Source: Deroplatys truncata (Eukaryota; Arthropoda; Insecta; Mantodea; Mantidae). Taken from it: a DNA stretch of 64,000 nt. Location: assembly GCA_030765065.1 (NCBI GenBank), contig CM060990.1:665210618-665274617 (forward strand), read 5' to 3'. Each line of letters opens with the position of its first letter. Within the stretch, counting starts at the first letter, position 1. The notes below the pieces were generated by a model. It was not told the DNA's origin. It did no database searches and saw nothing but the letters and a program-made list of their open reading frames with translations. Below are positions 10,400 through 21,143 of this stretch, in pieces. Made by a program: the position numbers and the translations under genes.

Positions 10400-10848
10400 T
10401 ACATAATTTCCGCCTTGGGTAATTAACTTTCGAATTTGTAAGTGAAGGAAGAAATAGAATTGGAATGTTGAACTCGATATTAAGGTGCAGAAACATTTTA
10501 CATAAAACTAAAAAACTCATTTATAATTCAATAGTACAAATTATATTACTCTATGGAGCAGCAACGTAGACAATAAATAGGCAGAAAGAAAGAAAGTTAT
10601 TAACAACAGAAGGGTTTTTGGTGGAGGGTTTATCGAATCTCAAGATGGATAAAATTAGAAATACAAAAATTCGGGAAATAATGGATGTAAAATGGAACGG
10701 CTCGGCCATGTGAAAAGAATGGGGAATGATAAAATAGTAAGAATTGTGCTAGAATGGGAAGCAAGAATAGAAGATTAGAGTAGAAGAAACACTAAAAGAA
10801 TAGTAGAGGATAGGGATTTATGGAGAAATAAAATTATGCATGGGTTGT
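10400..10848 (+). pseudogene. LINE reverse-transcriptase C-terminal relic
   Basis: Reading frame pieces match the end of the reverse transcriptase and the connection region of animal LINE proteins. RIGMLNSILRCRNILHKTKK, then LIYNSIVQIILLYGAAT followed by TAG (Trp in the family, Y-G-A-E-x-W), TINRQKERKLLTTE, KMDKIRNTKIREIMDV, and in a shifted frame ERLGHVKRMGNDKIVR. The family normally has LLYGAExW, R-x-R-x-x-x-I-R-E-I-M and L-x-W-x-G-H-V-x-R-M at these places. There are at least two stops and one frameshift. The catalytic F-A-D-D region upstream is not visible. It is a dead 5'-truncated copy; the clade is not certain. Confidence 0.75.
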
Positions 10849-11273
10849 AGGCAAAATCGTAACTTGTATATGAAACAACTCTGAATCTCATTTCTAAATA
10901 TTAGTTTTCAAAGGTTTAGTTTTCTGTTCTGTGCAAAGGTTACTAAGGCAGCTTAAAAGCTAAGCTTTCTTTTTATTGTCCATATCATTTAATTTTACCA
11001 TGTCACACAAACTTATGTATTTTTTGTGCTAGTGTACAGAAGAAACTTTTGAAAGGTTATATAATTGTAAATTGCTATTTTTAATCCCACTTTTGCTATA
11101 AAAATCAATGAGTTAAAAGCATTTCGCAGTACAACAAAACGATATCACTTTTCGCATCATGTATGAGAGATTTTCAGAAGAATTTATTGAAAACTCTACC
11201 GTGTGGAATATTTTAAAGAGTAAAATTGCTGAGGAAAAACCCAAAGAAGTAACATTTTTAAGTTTAAAGAATA
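10849..11273. other. Non-coding stretch, nothing recognised
   Basis: AT-rich DNA between two LINE fragments; nothing else seen. Confidence 0.35.
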
Positions 11274-11974
11274 TAAAGTTCAAGAATTGATGCTGTATTT
11301 GCTAAACTAAACGTAGTTAGGTACTGGCTGCGAATAATTAAAGGTGATCAAACAACTCTGAGAGCAATATGTTATCGTCATCAAATGAACAACATAGAGC
11401 ATCCAAAATGGTGGGCGGCGGGGTTACAACGCGAATTATCAAAAATTGGCTTAAATGATATCTGGCAAAGGGGTAATGAAAATACACACAGTGCCGTGAG
11501 AAAGGTCAAAAGACGACTATGCGATATAAACAGGCAGAAAATCGAATCTGAATGTAGACAAAGATCAACATTGGAGCTACAAAATGAAGTAAAAACTAGG
11601 TGGGGTAAGGAAACATATATTTTGGAATTGAATATAAAACAGAGGACTGGAATAGCATAGCTTAGGTTGGGAGGGTGGAAAGCTCGCAAGATTGTTGATG
11701 ACGATGGCAGGAGGATTTGCCCATTATGCGGGGAACAAGAAGACTGGACGCATATTTTGGTAGCATGGGTGCAGACGGAGGGTATTAGGAAAAAACTATT
11801 ACCGGAAGTATTTTTGGCTTCCAACAGACGGAGTACAGCATGCTGGGACATGATTCTAAACAGTCCAAACTGGCCAAGCTTGGGCACATACTTAATGGAA
11901 GTACGTGTACTAAGAGATAAGGTGTTTATGTAATTTTTCTTTAAATATATGTGGTGCTTGAGTACTTGTGCGCG

Positions 11975-12017
<43 letters not shown>

Positions 12018-12201
12018 TTCAGAGTGTTTTTCAATTTTATATGTATGTATATAGTGCGGTGATTATATAAAAAAATAATTGTTTTCTGGTTGATACTGCA
12101 AGTCACGTATACAGACCAGGTATTTTTCTAGAGAGCATGTACGGTCTTATGACCCATGTGACTCTGTTATGCAATTAATGTAATAATAAATACTTAATAA
12201 A

Positions 12202-12236
<35 letters not shown>
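11274..12236 (+). pseudogene. LINE family J 3' end, copy 1, with (ACT)n tail
   Basis: C-terminal part of a non-LTR retrotransposon protein, about 220 codons, open except for one TAG at 11658-11660. The frame reads DAVFAKLNVVRYWLRIIKGD, later RLGGWKARKIVDDDG, and the zinc motif ICPLCGEQEDWTHILVA (C-x2-C-x7-H; the final Cys is Trp-shifted, a likely lesion), ending near LRDKVFM at 11933. The 3' untranslated part holds a long (TG)n run (11978-12016), TTTTCTAGAGAGCATGTACG, and ends in AATAAATACTACTACT, a trinucleotide tail typical of LINEs that end in short repeats. The copy on the minus strand at 52856-53372 shares the whole 3' part. No reverse transcriptase domain is retained. Confidence 0.8.
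11978..12016. repeat. (TG)n microsatellite
   Basis: About 19 TG units inside the LINE J 3' untranslated region. The matching place in the second LINE J copy has only GTGTGTGCGCGC-like sequence, so the run expanded in this copy. Confidence 0.95.

Positions 12237-12237
<1 letters not shown>
12203..12237. repeat. (ACT)n trinucleotide run, LINE J 3' tail
   Basis: About 11 tandem ACT units directly after AATAAAT. It is the terminal tail of the LINE rather than an independent microsatellite. Confidence 0.9.
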
Positions 12238-12497
12238 AAAGATACATATTCGGAATACATATTCTTAAAAATTTAGAAATTGCAGGCTTTACAGGTGGTT
12301 TTTAACCGCTCAATGTTAATAACCATTTTTCCGAGATTTTCATCTAATTTTGGTGGTGAATTCCACTAAAATATTCAAGTGCTGGTTTTCAAACTTTTTT
12401 CGATTAGGTATATCATCTTTTGAAAAGTGCATTAAGTTTGAAACTTAATGTGATGTATTCGCAGAATTAAACTTGCATGCATTCAATGGAACATATT
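12238..12497. other. Non-coding stretch, nothing recognised
   Basis: AT-rich spacer between the LINE tail and a SINE target duplication. Confidence 0.35.
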
Positions 12498-12511
12498 GTT
12501 TTACCTAATTT

Positions 12512-12860
12512 CTTCTTCTTTAATTGATTAACCTTCTCTGTGTAGGATTTACACTCCTAAGGACATAAAAGCAAATACTTTGTGTGTAGCCCGTCGAGAA
12601 GCAAACAAACGCTAGATTATAGCATTCAAGATGGGTGATAAGCCCAGTACTTGGTATGGTGGTGAAGAAGAAGGCAGTGAAATGTAGGATGAAAGGGATG
12701 AGAGGAAAATTCGCAGATTAAATTATCCAACCCAGCATTCGCCTAGTGACCGAGGAAAACCGCGAAAAAATCTTCGGTCAGATTGGTCGGCCCCAGGGGT
12801 TTGAACCCCGAACCTCACGAATGCGGACCACAGACTCTGGCGCCTGAGCCATCTTGCTCG
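12512..12860 (-). mobile_element. SINE family C, copy 2 (single internal unit)
   Basis: Complete SINE on the minus strand. Read 5'-3' on that strand: head GAGCAAGATGGCTCAGGCG, B box GGGGTTCAAACCCC, body GACCAATCTGACCGAAG, TCGCGGTTTTCCTCGGTCAC, then one copy of the module that is tandemly repeated in the copy at 49047-50146 (GGGCTTATCACCCATCTTG ... TTGCTTCTCGACGGGC), and a tail GTGTAAATCCTACACAGAG. It is flanked by the perfect 14-bp direct repeat GTTTTACCTAATTT (12498-12511, 12861-12874), a target-site duplication. Confidence 0.92.
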
Positions 12861-13002
12861 GTTTTACCTAATTTTAATTGAGAAAAAATATTTGAAGCCA
12901 TGAATAAATAATCAGCCTTTTTTGCTAAATTTTACGAATATATTTCTCCGTATGTTTAAGCGATATTTCGATGTTATTTTCAGGCATCAGAGGGAAAAGA
13001 AA

Positions 13003-13750
13003 TCCGATGTGTTGCATTCACATGTCTTTCTCCACTATTGTAAAAACTATTTTACAAACGCTTATTCTCGATCTACTTCATGTTAATCGTGACATCCAGA
13101 TGTTAATCTTATTGCTAATTTTCTTGTAGGTACAAGGGGAATATGGTAGACTTTAAGCGATTGTCAAATATTTTAAGAGTTGCTTGCTATGTGGAGCATT
13201 TAATTCTCTTTGCATGTTCAGGACATAAAAAGGCGAATAACGAATTCCCATTTGAGAAAAAGCATTGGAAAATTCAAACAAATAACAAGGCCATCGACGA
13301 AAAAAATATATATGACATAAATTGTGTGTTTTAACGGGATCTACATTTTTTGTGTACAAAAATGTTGTCCAACTCCCTACGGTTTACCAGTTATGAAGAA
13401 GCCATTCAGAAAGAAGAGGACTTTTAGGGACATTCCCAGAAAATTAAAGATATACATTTTATTTGTGTGAAAATATCTTAAATATATGATACTTTAATCA
13501 AAATCATTAGAGCCGTTTTTGTGAAAATCAAAATGTTCCAAAAATGATCCATGTAAAGGGCAGTCTGGGGTGTGGGAATTTTCTTGAAAATCTTCGTGTC
13601 GTATCTTTGAGAGATACTGAACCTAAATACCAAGTTTTGTATTTATTCGACTTTTCGTTTTTGAGTTATGGTGTTCACAGACAAAACAGACCTTTTACTA
13701 GAAAGGCTTTTTTTATTCAGGGGGCCTCAAAACATGCATTTCCGTACTGA
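13003..13750 (+). mobile_element. Family H element, copy 2
   Basis: Begins TCCGATGTGTTGCATTC, then CTTTCTCCACT, matching the left end of other H copies. The body includes TTGTGTGTTTTAACGGGATC, GGTTTACCAGTTATG, TTTAATCAAAATCATTAGAG, CCATGTAAAGGGCAGTC and AACCTAAATACCAAG. The right end is lost after AAAACATGCATTTCC. Open frames here (63-68 codons) have no homology and are not genes. Confidence 0.8.
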
Positions 13751-14385
13751 AAATAATTTAGTACTAAAAATAGCACGACATTAAAATGTTGAAGTTTTAC
13801 AAAATATTTAAAACTCTTAAAATGAAATATTCTGAAAATCTCCTTTAACACGTACTCTCTTTTATCTTTGGTTCTTTGTGCTCATTAAAAATTACAATTT
13901 TCTCTCCATTATTTCGACTGTTAGAATGTTTAAAGTGTACTTTCTGACCTGACTGTAGGTACCATTGTGTACAGACATGCTATGATAGCTTAACTAGAAC
14001 CGTGGCGTGGTTAGTCCTATGTTGTCCTCCGGTCTGAATCCTGTTGGAGCGTGAGGATTTACGCCAAGCAATTAAATATACCTGTCAGGTAATATGTTCT
14101 GGCAACGCACTGCTATTCTACCTTTCTGTTTCTTTTTGTTCTCTCCTTTTGATTTTATTGTAACGCTTAAGAATACTGTCACAATCTATTTTTAACGTGT
14201 TGTCGTTTCCAAATGCTTAGAACAGAACGTGTCGTCTCTGTGGTGGTTTGTCTTATGTGTCTGTTGAATTAGAAGCCACACCAATCGAAGTTCAGCATGT
14301 TTAAAAATTACTAATTGGATTTCGTATCGACTATGATGCATAAATTATTGAAATTAACAGTTTTTACTTTAGCTAACATTTACCT
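13751..14385. other. Non-coding stretch, nothing firm
   Basis: A weak tRNA-like string lies at about 13995-14062 (GGCGTGGTTAGTCC then GTCTGAATCC) but is too poor to call a SINE. Otherwise nothing recognised. Confidence 0.35.
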
Positions 14386-15216
14386 ACAGTAAAGGGGAAG
14401 TGCTGTAAACCAGCCAAAAATTCTATTTAGAGATTTCACCGGAAATACATGTTTTGAAGCCCCTGAATCCAAAAAAGAGCATTTATAGAAAAAGATCCGT
14501 GCGTGTGAACAGCATAACTCAAAAACGACAATTCAAAAAAATACCAAACTTATTATTTCAGTTCAATACTTTCCAAATATGCGACACAAAAATTTTAAAG
14601 AGAATCCTCTCATCCCAACTACCCTTTACATGGAATCTTTTGGTCGAAACTTTTTATTTTATAAAAAATGGCTGCAACGATTCTGATTAAAATACCATAT
14701 ATTAAAGACATTTACATAAGAAATAAACTGTGTCTTGAATTTCCTGCAAATAGCCTGTGTAGTACTCTTTATTCGGAGGGAATTTTGTATAACCTTGTAT
14801 AATTGGTAAACGTTAAGCGATAGACGAAAACAGACTGCACAAAAAGTATAGATCTCTTTAGAACACAATTTACTTCAGATAACTTTTTGTCGCATAAGCC
14901 ATTTCCGAGATATCCGTTACTAAAAGTTTTAATTGTTCAATACTTTGTCACTATTTTCAAGTCGTGTGATTTTCAGCTATTTCTCGCGACTGCATTGATC
15001 GGTATGGAATTTTAATGCCAGTTTATGGCGTCCAGTTCTTAAACATTTGACTATCACTATTCCCTTTGTATCTATAACGAAATGTGTAATGTTGCTATTT
15101 CCGCAACGTTTTATCTCGACTATAATGAAGTGTATAAGCTTTCGTAGGGATAGTTTGCATACACACCAATAAGCGATAAAGGGTAGAGAAAATCATGTGA
15201 ATATAACACATCAGAA
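14386..15216 (-). mobile_element. Family H element, copy 3
   Basis: Opposite orientation to copies 1 and 2. Contains AGATTTCACCGGAAATACAT, CAGCATAACTCAAAAACG, ACCCTTTACATGGAA, GATTAAAATACCATATA, AACGTTAAGCGATAGACG, GCCATTTCCGAGATATCCG, and ends GGTAGAGAAAATCATGTG then AACACATCAGA, the reverse complement of the TCTGATG end. It is of the same subtype as copies 1 and 4 in the right-hand half (AACGAAATGTGTAATG). Confidence 0.8.
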
Positions 15217-16390
15217 TTTTTATAAACACTGCGAAAGTTTCGGTATATTTCAGATTCACTTTTAAACGGAATCAACACAACAGTATTTTAGTTTTAAAGT
15301 AAATGATTTAAAAGTTTAAAATGACAAAACGCCCTTCTATTTATTTTGTAATTTTGCACGTACATTCCTAAAAGTCATAAGCAGGTACAGGAATTTCTAG
15401 GCATTAAAACCAGAGGAAAGGAAACAAAGTTGAACTGTTACTGGACTTTAGGCAGGGACGTCACAGATAACAAACCACCTCCGCATCCTTCGCATAGTCT
15501 GTTGGCGTAGCACTCATCAGACCGTATTTACCTGGCCGTCAGTGACACTTGATTGCTGCTGTTTTCGTTCTTTGTATTGATATATGGTTTGAGTGTAGAT
15601 AACTTGTAGTCAAGTGCTTAGGAATTTCTATACCTGGTCATAAGTTTAAACGGTTCATATAACTTTGTAATATTTGGAGTTATTTGCGTTTAAACGAATA
15701 AGGAACATTTTAAAATTGAAATATAAAGCATAATTTCTTAAGTCATACTTTGTTTCAGCACAAGATAAGAAACATATCATATTATACTATATAATTACAA
15801 TAATTTATTAGTAGTATGGACAGTTAAAAGTGAATTTGCTAATTCATATCCTGATCAACTGTCGTGTAGTGGCGTGCATAAAATGTGGCCCATAACAGAA
15901 CGGAGCTATTTATGTTGGTACTGACAAAACATAGTCCCACCTACTACCAGCGTAACTACCTCTGTTTTTGAAGTATAATTCTAGACACTTGATTGGCAGC
16001 GTACTTTCCCTCCCCCAAAGTATGACCGAACATTACAACTTAACCTTATATATTCATGCTACAATGCCGTCTTCTTAATGCCGGTTTTCTTGTAGCCGTT
16101 TAGTAGCAGCAATAACTTAACCCTTGTCTCCATGTCGCTGATGAAAGCTCTCATATATGTAAATCTCGTAGTTGTCGTTCAGTTTAACCACATATGCAAA
16201 TAATGCTTCACCCCATCCGTTAGAAGGCCGAATTATTTGAAATTAGTTTAGACTTTCCTTGTGTAACAATGACAGCGAAACTCTTTCACAGAGGTGTTGT
16301 CCTACCACACCTTCATTCCACATAGGTTATAAACATCGTTCCTTGGCTAGATTTGTGCCCCTGAATTGTTTTTCAGGCCATTCACATTGA
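15217..16390. other. Non-coding stretch, nothing recognised
   Basis: No gene, repeat copy or motif I can support. Confidence 0.35.
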
Positions 16391-16462
16391 GAAAAATTGA
16401 GTTTTATTTATGGACGCTCTTTAACTGCTGCGGCCCTTAACGTCCCATTCTATATTGAATAG
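16391..16462 (-). mobile_element. SINE family A, 3'-end fragment
   Basis: Contains GTTTTATTTATGGACGCTC, TTTAACTGCTGCGGCCC and CGTCCCATTCTATATTGAA, the terminal 70 bp of family A on the minus strand. The rest is missing. Confidence 0.8.
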
Positions 16463-16801
16463 AAAAAAGAAGAGAAAAAAGTAAGAAAAATACTATGGTG
16501 ATTTGGAGGAATGGGCCACTTTTTAATGTACGAGAATGTACAGCCGAGTGCAAAAATGCTGACCGATGCTTTTGGTTACCTTTAGTGTTTTCCATTCTTG
16601 GAATGTCGGCAGAATCTCCTCATCATTTGTGTTCCGCGCCTGCCTAGGTGAAATTTCCTCTAATTGGTTTTAGCTGAAGTCCGATACGCTAGCATTACCT
16701 TATGAAGAAAGGTCAGGCCTAGTTGGGCGATGAAAGGCGTGGAGAATCGGTATATGTCACCTGAATGGTTGAAAAAATATGCCTTCCAAAGACTGTTCAT
16801 A

Positions 16802-17680
16802 CGAGGGCTGATCAACAAAGACTGAGACTGATTTTTTTCACAGATGTTTATTACTCCAATTGAATGTTTACATGAACTTTTTCAAAGTAGTCCCCTCCTA
16901 CTTCATTGCACCTTAATAGCGTCTCTGCCAGTCCTTGAACATGTGCTGCAGGCCATTCTTTGTCAGGTCCTTGAGAATCGCCTCACTTTTCTTGAGCACT
17001 GCTTCAGAGTTCTCAATTCGAATACTCCTAAGCTTTGCCTTTAGTGGTGGGAATAAAAAAAAGTCACAGGGTGCAAGATCGGGGCTATAAGGTGTATGTG
17101 GTACACAGGTAATGTTGAATCGAGCCAGCAACTGCATGACTTGATTTGCGACGTGAGGCCGTGCATTGTCATGATGAAGTCGCCACCCAGTCCGAGAAAG
17201 CTCTGGTCGTTTCTTTGCAATGTGCTTCCTCTGTGTAGCCAATACTCACATGTAGTATTCTGCTGTAACAGTAGTGTGAGGGGCAACTGCATGCTGGTAA
17301 ATCATTCCATTACAGTCAAAAAATATGATCACCATCACTTTCCCTGCAGATGGAACAACTTTTGCCTTTTTTGGTGTTGAAGAACCTGGCGATTTCCACA
17401 CCGTGCTGGCTTGTTTTCCTTCAGGATCATAATGATGCAGCCATGACTCATCACCGGTGATAATCGATTTAAAAAATGCATCACCTCCATTGTCTGGTAT
17501 GCGAAATGCACGTAGGGTCTACAAAATAGAGCATTACTACCAACCTACCAATACGAGAGTGCTGCCTCCTACCAACATTATACATAAAAACCCGCTCTTT
17601 TCAAATATTTATGTTACAGATACGAAACTATCACGGAAGCTACAGGAAAAAATTAGTCTGTCTTTGTTGATCAGCCCTCG
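16802..17680 (-). mobile_element. mariner element, internally deleted, in TIR element I
   Basis: 879 bp between matching ends: CGAGGGCTGATCAACAAAGA at the left and TCTTTGTTGATCAGCCCTCG at the right. TA duplicates at 16800-16801 and 17681-17682; the second copy of host element I (near 21375) shows the empty site CCATACTAGCCCCTGAG. The length is short of the usual 1.3 kb for mariner because the transposase N-terminal region is missing. Confidence 0.92.
16913..17470 (-). pseudogene. mariner transposase fragment (DD34D core)
   Basis: One frame covers the catalytic region of a mariner transposase: SIITGDESWLHHYDPEGK, then TVWKSPGS, then VMVIIFFDCNGMIYQH, a TGA stop at 17246-17248, LATQRKHIAKKRPELS, LHHDNARPH, and YSPDLAPCDFFLFPPLK to the natural C-terminus WQRRY. 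The three catalytic Asp are all present with 34 residues between the second and third (DD34D, typical of mariner). The N-terminal helix-turn-helix DNA-binding half is deleted, and the stop breaks the rest, so it cannot be active. Confidence 0.88.
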
Positions 17681-17838
17681 TACTAACCCCTGAATGAGTC
17701 CGGCTCTTATTGGTTCGGCATTCAAGCATTAACCTCTAAAAGAATGAGGGATGGAAGGCGCGGCAGAGGCGTGTTAACTATTGTTTGCCAACTTAAACGC
17801 GGTTCCTCATATCGGCATGTTTTTTGTACCCGACTGTA

Positions 17839-18587
17839 CATCTATGCGATTTGTCATGAAGTGTAGCATTGGGAAAGAACATACAGGTGTTTATATGTTT
17901 TGAAAACCATCCATTATTTAAAACTTGTGTATGATTTAAACCTTCTAAATTGATTAAAAATGTTCATATTTTTTCAATTGTTTTTTACTCCTCATCTACC
18001 AAAGAGCCTTTAGAGTTAAACTGCCTCAATCGGGACTCAAAACAAGCCTTCCGACTAACCTAAAGACAGGATACCGTTTTCACTATTAAGTGTACTGGAA
18101 CATCATGCATTACTCGCTACAAACTGTCGATTAGCGCTGTCCTTTTGTATTCGTCGTTTTGAAGGTCGGTCTCCAGTTCTAACGTTTCCGATAAAACCCA
18201 AAATTTCAGATCCGAAAACGACCGTGTAAAACCACAATGTCACTGCTGTTTATTTCCTTCCGTTATTTATTCAGCCTTAATCGTAAAAATAGTAACGGAT
18301 TGCATGCACAGATCGCTCTTGAGTTTACGACCGCGTTCCGTTCTTTCAGAAAATAGGGTTACATAAACTTTATCGCAATGTAAGTCCACGGGAGGTCGAT
18401 CAATATGTTTCAGTTCACGAAGACTTGACACAGCTACAATAATAATGTAGCATTTATAGTTCCGAAATAAATTATATTGTTTTAAGGACATGAGTGCAGA
18501 ATATACATCAGCTGAACGTAAAATAAACATTCTGCCTTTCATAAATCAAAGGTAAAATTCCTCCAACAGCTGCGTTTATTTTGAAGC
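17839..18587. other. Non-coding stretch, nothing recognised
   Basis: AT-rich spacer; a 91-codon minus-strand open frame (18267-18542) has no recognisable domain and is not supported as a gene. Confidence 0.35.
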
Positions 18588-20440
18588 TGAGGCAGTGTTT
18601 TTAACACTTAAATTATTTCGGTCAAATTATAATAAGTAAATTCAATAACAGCCCGCCTTGAAGCAATATGTGTATGTAATAATTTGTAATATGTATGTAA
18701 CAGTCATTGCATATGCGTATATTATTGTATACATGTTCAATACTGTAATGTGAATGTATTACGTAACTTAATAATGTACAAGCTGTGGGAATAATAAGTT
18801 AAAAGTTGCTAACAATGAGGTAACCTTGAGGTAATAATGAGTTTGAGAGTTTAGCAATACTGCTTGTGATTCTTGGAAGCCATAATGCAGTTTTGAGACA
18901 GTTTATAAAAATAGCCAACAACGACCAGAAAAAGCTTTAGTTAAATGAAGGTATTCTATTGGAGTAAGATTAGCCAATCAGAAACTGAAAAGGAGAAAAT
19001 TTTACAAGTTTGGGCGGTTGAAATCAGTTCAGTTGCCTGCAAACAGCGTTACTATCCAGACGCAAAAAGTGTCCTCAAGAAATTTAATATGTATTCGTGT
19101 GAGACGAAAATAGTTTACGTATTAAAAAGTGCAAGTATTAAGTAAAAGAATCTCACAGTTCTCTACATCAGTGAAGTGCTATTTAATTTGTGTCAAGGAT
19201 TAATAAAAAGGAGTGAATTAAAACTTAAAATCTTTGTGAGCCTACATTCTTGTCGTATCACGCCCTGCCACGAATTCCATGTCTCTAAAATAATACTGAC
19301 GCAGCCGAGGAAAACTTGAAGTAGAATATTTGTTGGTAGTTGGAAGATGCTTCATGTTTATCTGCCCCACATATGGGAGCCAATTTGTCGCGGTCACTTC
19401 GTGTTATCTATTGCTGGGCGCCTGTTATTGTATTAATAGTTTGAATTTTGGGTTATTTGTCCTCCGGCTAGCTATTATTACTACTCAGTCGAGCATATCT
19501 CTTGAACAGGGTGTGTAAACGGAAAGGATTTGTTACTGAAGGATAACACTTATAAAAGAATTTGTTTTTACACTTTTATTACCGTCACAATTAATTAATT
19601 TCACATATTGACTCTTGATACACGCCAGACTGAAACTTATATTTTCTAATATCACAATAATCACTTATTTGCTGCACATTATTAATTCGCGTATTTCACA
19701 TTTATAACTAACTTGACAACGCGAGAGATTTTGTAGAATTGCACGACGTATAACGCGTGAACGATTCTCTTAAACTGTGTGACGCATAACCTTTGTATGA
19801 TTCTGTTGGACTGAATGACGTATTACCCGCGAATCCTTCTGTTGTACTGAACGAAACCTGTCTCTGGCACGGAATTTATACTCCCTCACCCGATATGCCT
19901 AAACATTATAATCGAGCTACTATTGGTTAATAAAACGCGCCAACATTAGCGTCTATTTTTATATCCAATCAAAATTACGAACACATATGCTCTAGGGAAG
20001 AAATTCCCTCCATTTCTACAGAAAAGCGCGCTAATCTGACGTCATTTGTTTGTCTCTTATAATTGATAAACAACTCACCCCCTCGCTCATTGTTGCCCGC
20101 TCTTATTGTCAGTTTCAGTGAGGCCGTGTAAAGTTATTTCCTAACAATGCTTATAATTAACAAACATCTCAAATCAATGTCATACAATAATGCTTATTTA
20201 CACTACAACCACTCTGGCATTTACATTGTTGTGATATAAAATACTGCCACAAACTTAAGTATTAAATATTTAAAGAAACAGTTTAATTACAAGGTAGAAA
20301 ATATTTTTTTAAACTTGGGGCAAAATACAACTCCTACAACAATAAAATAGCTTTCTCAAATTGACGCCCAAAGCGTGATGCAAACAAAGTGGGTCTAATA
20401 ATTATCATTCTTCAAATTGGCGTCCATACGAGGAGCTAAT
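18588..20440 (+). mobile_element. LTR-like repeat family F, copy 1, with an inserted LTR
   Basis: Starts TGAGGCAGTGTTTTTAACAC. Two CCAAT motifs (GCCAATCAG near 18972), a TATTCTATTGGAGTAAG block, and a polyadenylation-type TTAATAAAAAGG near 19200 suggest an LTR reading plus. Shared phrases across copies: CAATAACAGCCCGCCTTGAA, CAATGAGGTAACCTTGAGG, TTTGTGAGCCTACATTCTT, GACGCAGCCGAGG. It is interrupted at 19318-20251; after the break it resumes with TATTTAAAGAAACAG and TTTAAACTTGGGGC, as in copies at 29387-30329 and 60130-61035. No coding capacity. Confidence 0.7.
19386..20251 (-). mobile_element. Second LTR-like element inside family F copy 1
   Basis: On the minus strand it starts TGTGGCAGTATTTTATATC and ends GTGACCGCGACA, giving TG...CA ends, followed at once by AATTGGCTCCCATATGTGG, which resembles a tRNA-Lys(CUU)-type primer binding site. 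The insertion including about 70 bp of leader spans 19318-20251 and is flanked by AACTT (19313-19317, 20252-20256). An LTR with a short leader but no internal genes is odd: a truncated retrotransposon or a recombination product. The 5' end resembles family F, so the two are probably related. Confidence 0.6.
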
Positions 20441-21143
20441 AATATACTACTACAAAGCACAGCTGAACACGTCGCGAGCAAACAATTGCTAAAATTCTGG
20501 AGACAGTCTGTACATTTTCCTTCTCTTAATTACTGAATCTGCCTTTGCTTCGTTTGTAAACGTTGACTCACGTAATATTTTCTGTTTAGAAACAGCCTAA
20601 AACACTACTTGCATATTTTGAAAATATTTAAATAGTGGCCTATTAGGACATAGTATTGCAATTTCATCCTTCCAATATTTAACAAACCGCACAGGAATCG
20701 GAGACATTGTGCACACCAGAGAAGACTATACAGGATGTAGAAGAAACACTTGTCAAACGTTTAGTTGCATGTAGAGGACAAAATCGTGTTACATGAATTT
20801 GGGTCCGGAAGCGCTTTGTTCCTTTGGTATGCCTTATACGCAACAGATCTGATTACATTCTGTAATATAGCACATATAGGGCATATGCATCAAACCACTA
20901 CCCTACATTGAATCCTAGATATGCTAATGCATCCCTGGAGCAATCCGTATGGTTTCACTGCTAATAATTCAATGAAGCAACTCAATATATCATTAAATGC
21001 TTATTACTTTCACTCTAGAGACCTGGCTGGTCTCTTCCCAATTCTTTCTTCAAGTATTGAATGTTGGAGATTATGTAATTCTAAATCTAAGCTGCTTACT
21101 TTCTACACTATCTCAACTTAAATTCACAAGTAGATGTGGAATG
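20441..21143. other. Non-coding stretch, nothing recognised
   Basis: No supportable feature; short open frames near 20921-21239 lack homology. Confidence 0.35.

Larger units (their letters stand above)
16541..17836 (+). mobile_element. TIR element family I, copy 1, split by mariner
   Basis: Ends are inverted: CAGCCGAGTGCAAAAATGC at the left, with a right end whose reverse complement reads CAGTCGGGTACAAAAAACAT. TA flanks both ends (16539-16540, 17837-17838). Without the mariner at 16802-17680 it is about 415 bp, non-coding, and matches copies at 21144-21539 and 35918-36080 (shared: GAGTCCGGCTCTTATTGG, TTCGGCATTCAAGCATTAAC, GGCGCGGCAGAGGCGTG). CAG-start TIRs and a TA target suggest a Tc1/mariner/pogo-type MITE. 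Confidence 0.8.

Noticed and set aside
11381-12106. 241-codon open frame on the minus strand
   Set aside because: It runs antisense through the LINE J 3' end and the (TG)n run (its His-Thr stretch); the sense strand has the recognisable LINE protein.
13995-14062. Possible tRNA-derived SINE
   Set aside because: Only weak A- and B-box resemblance and no second copy in the window.
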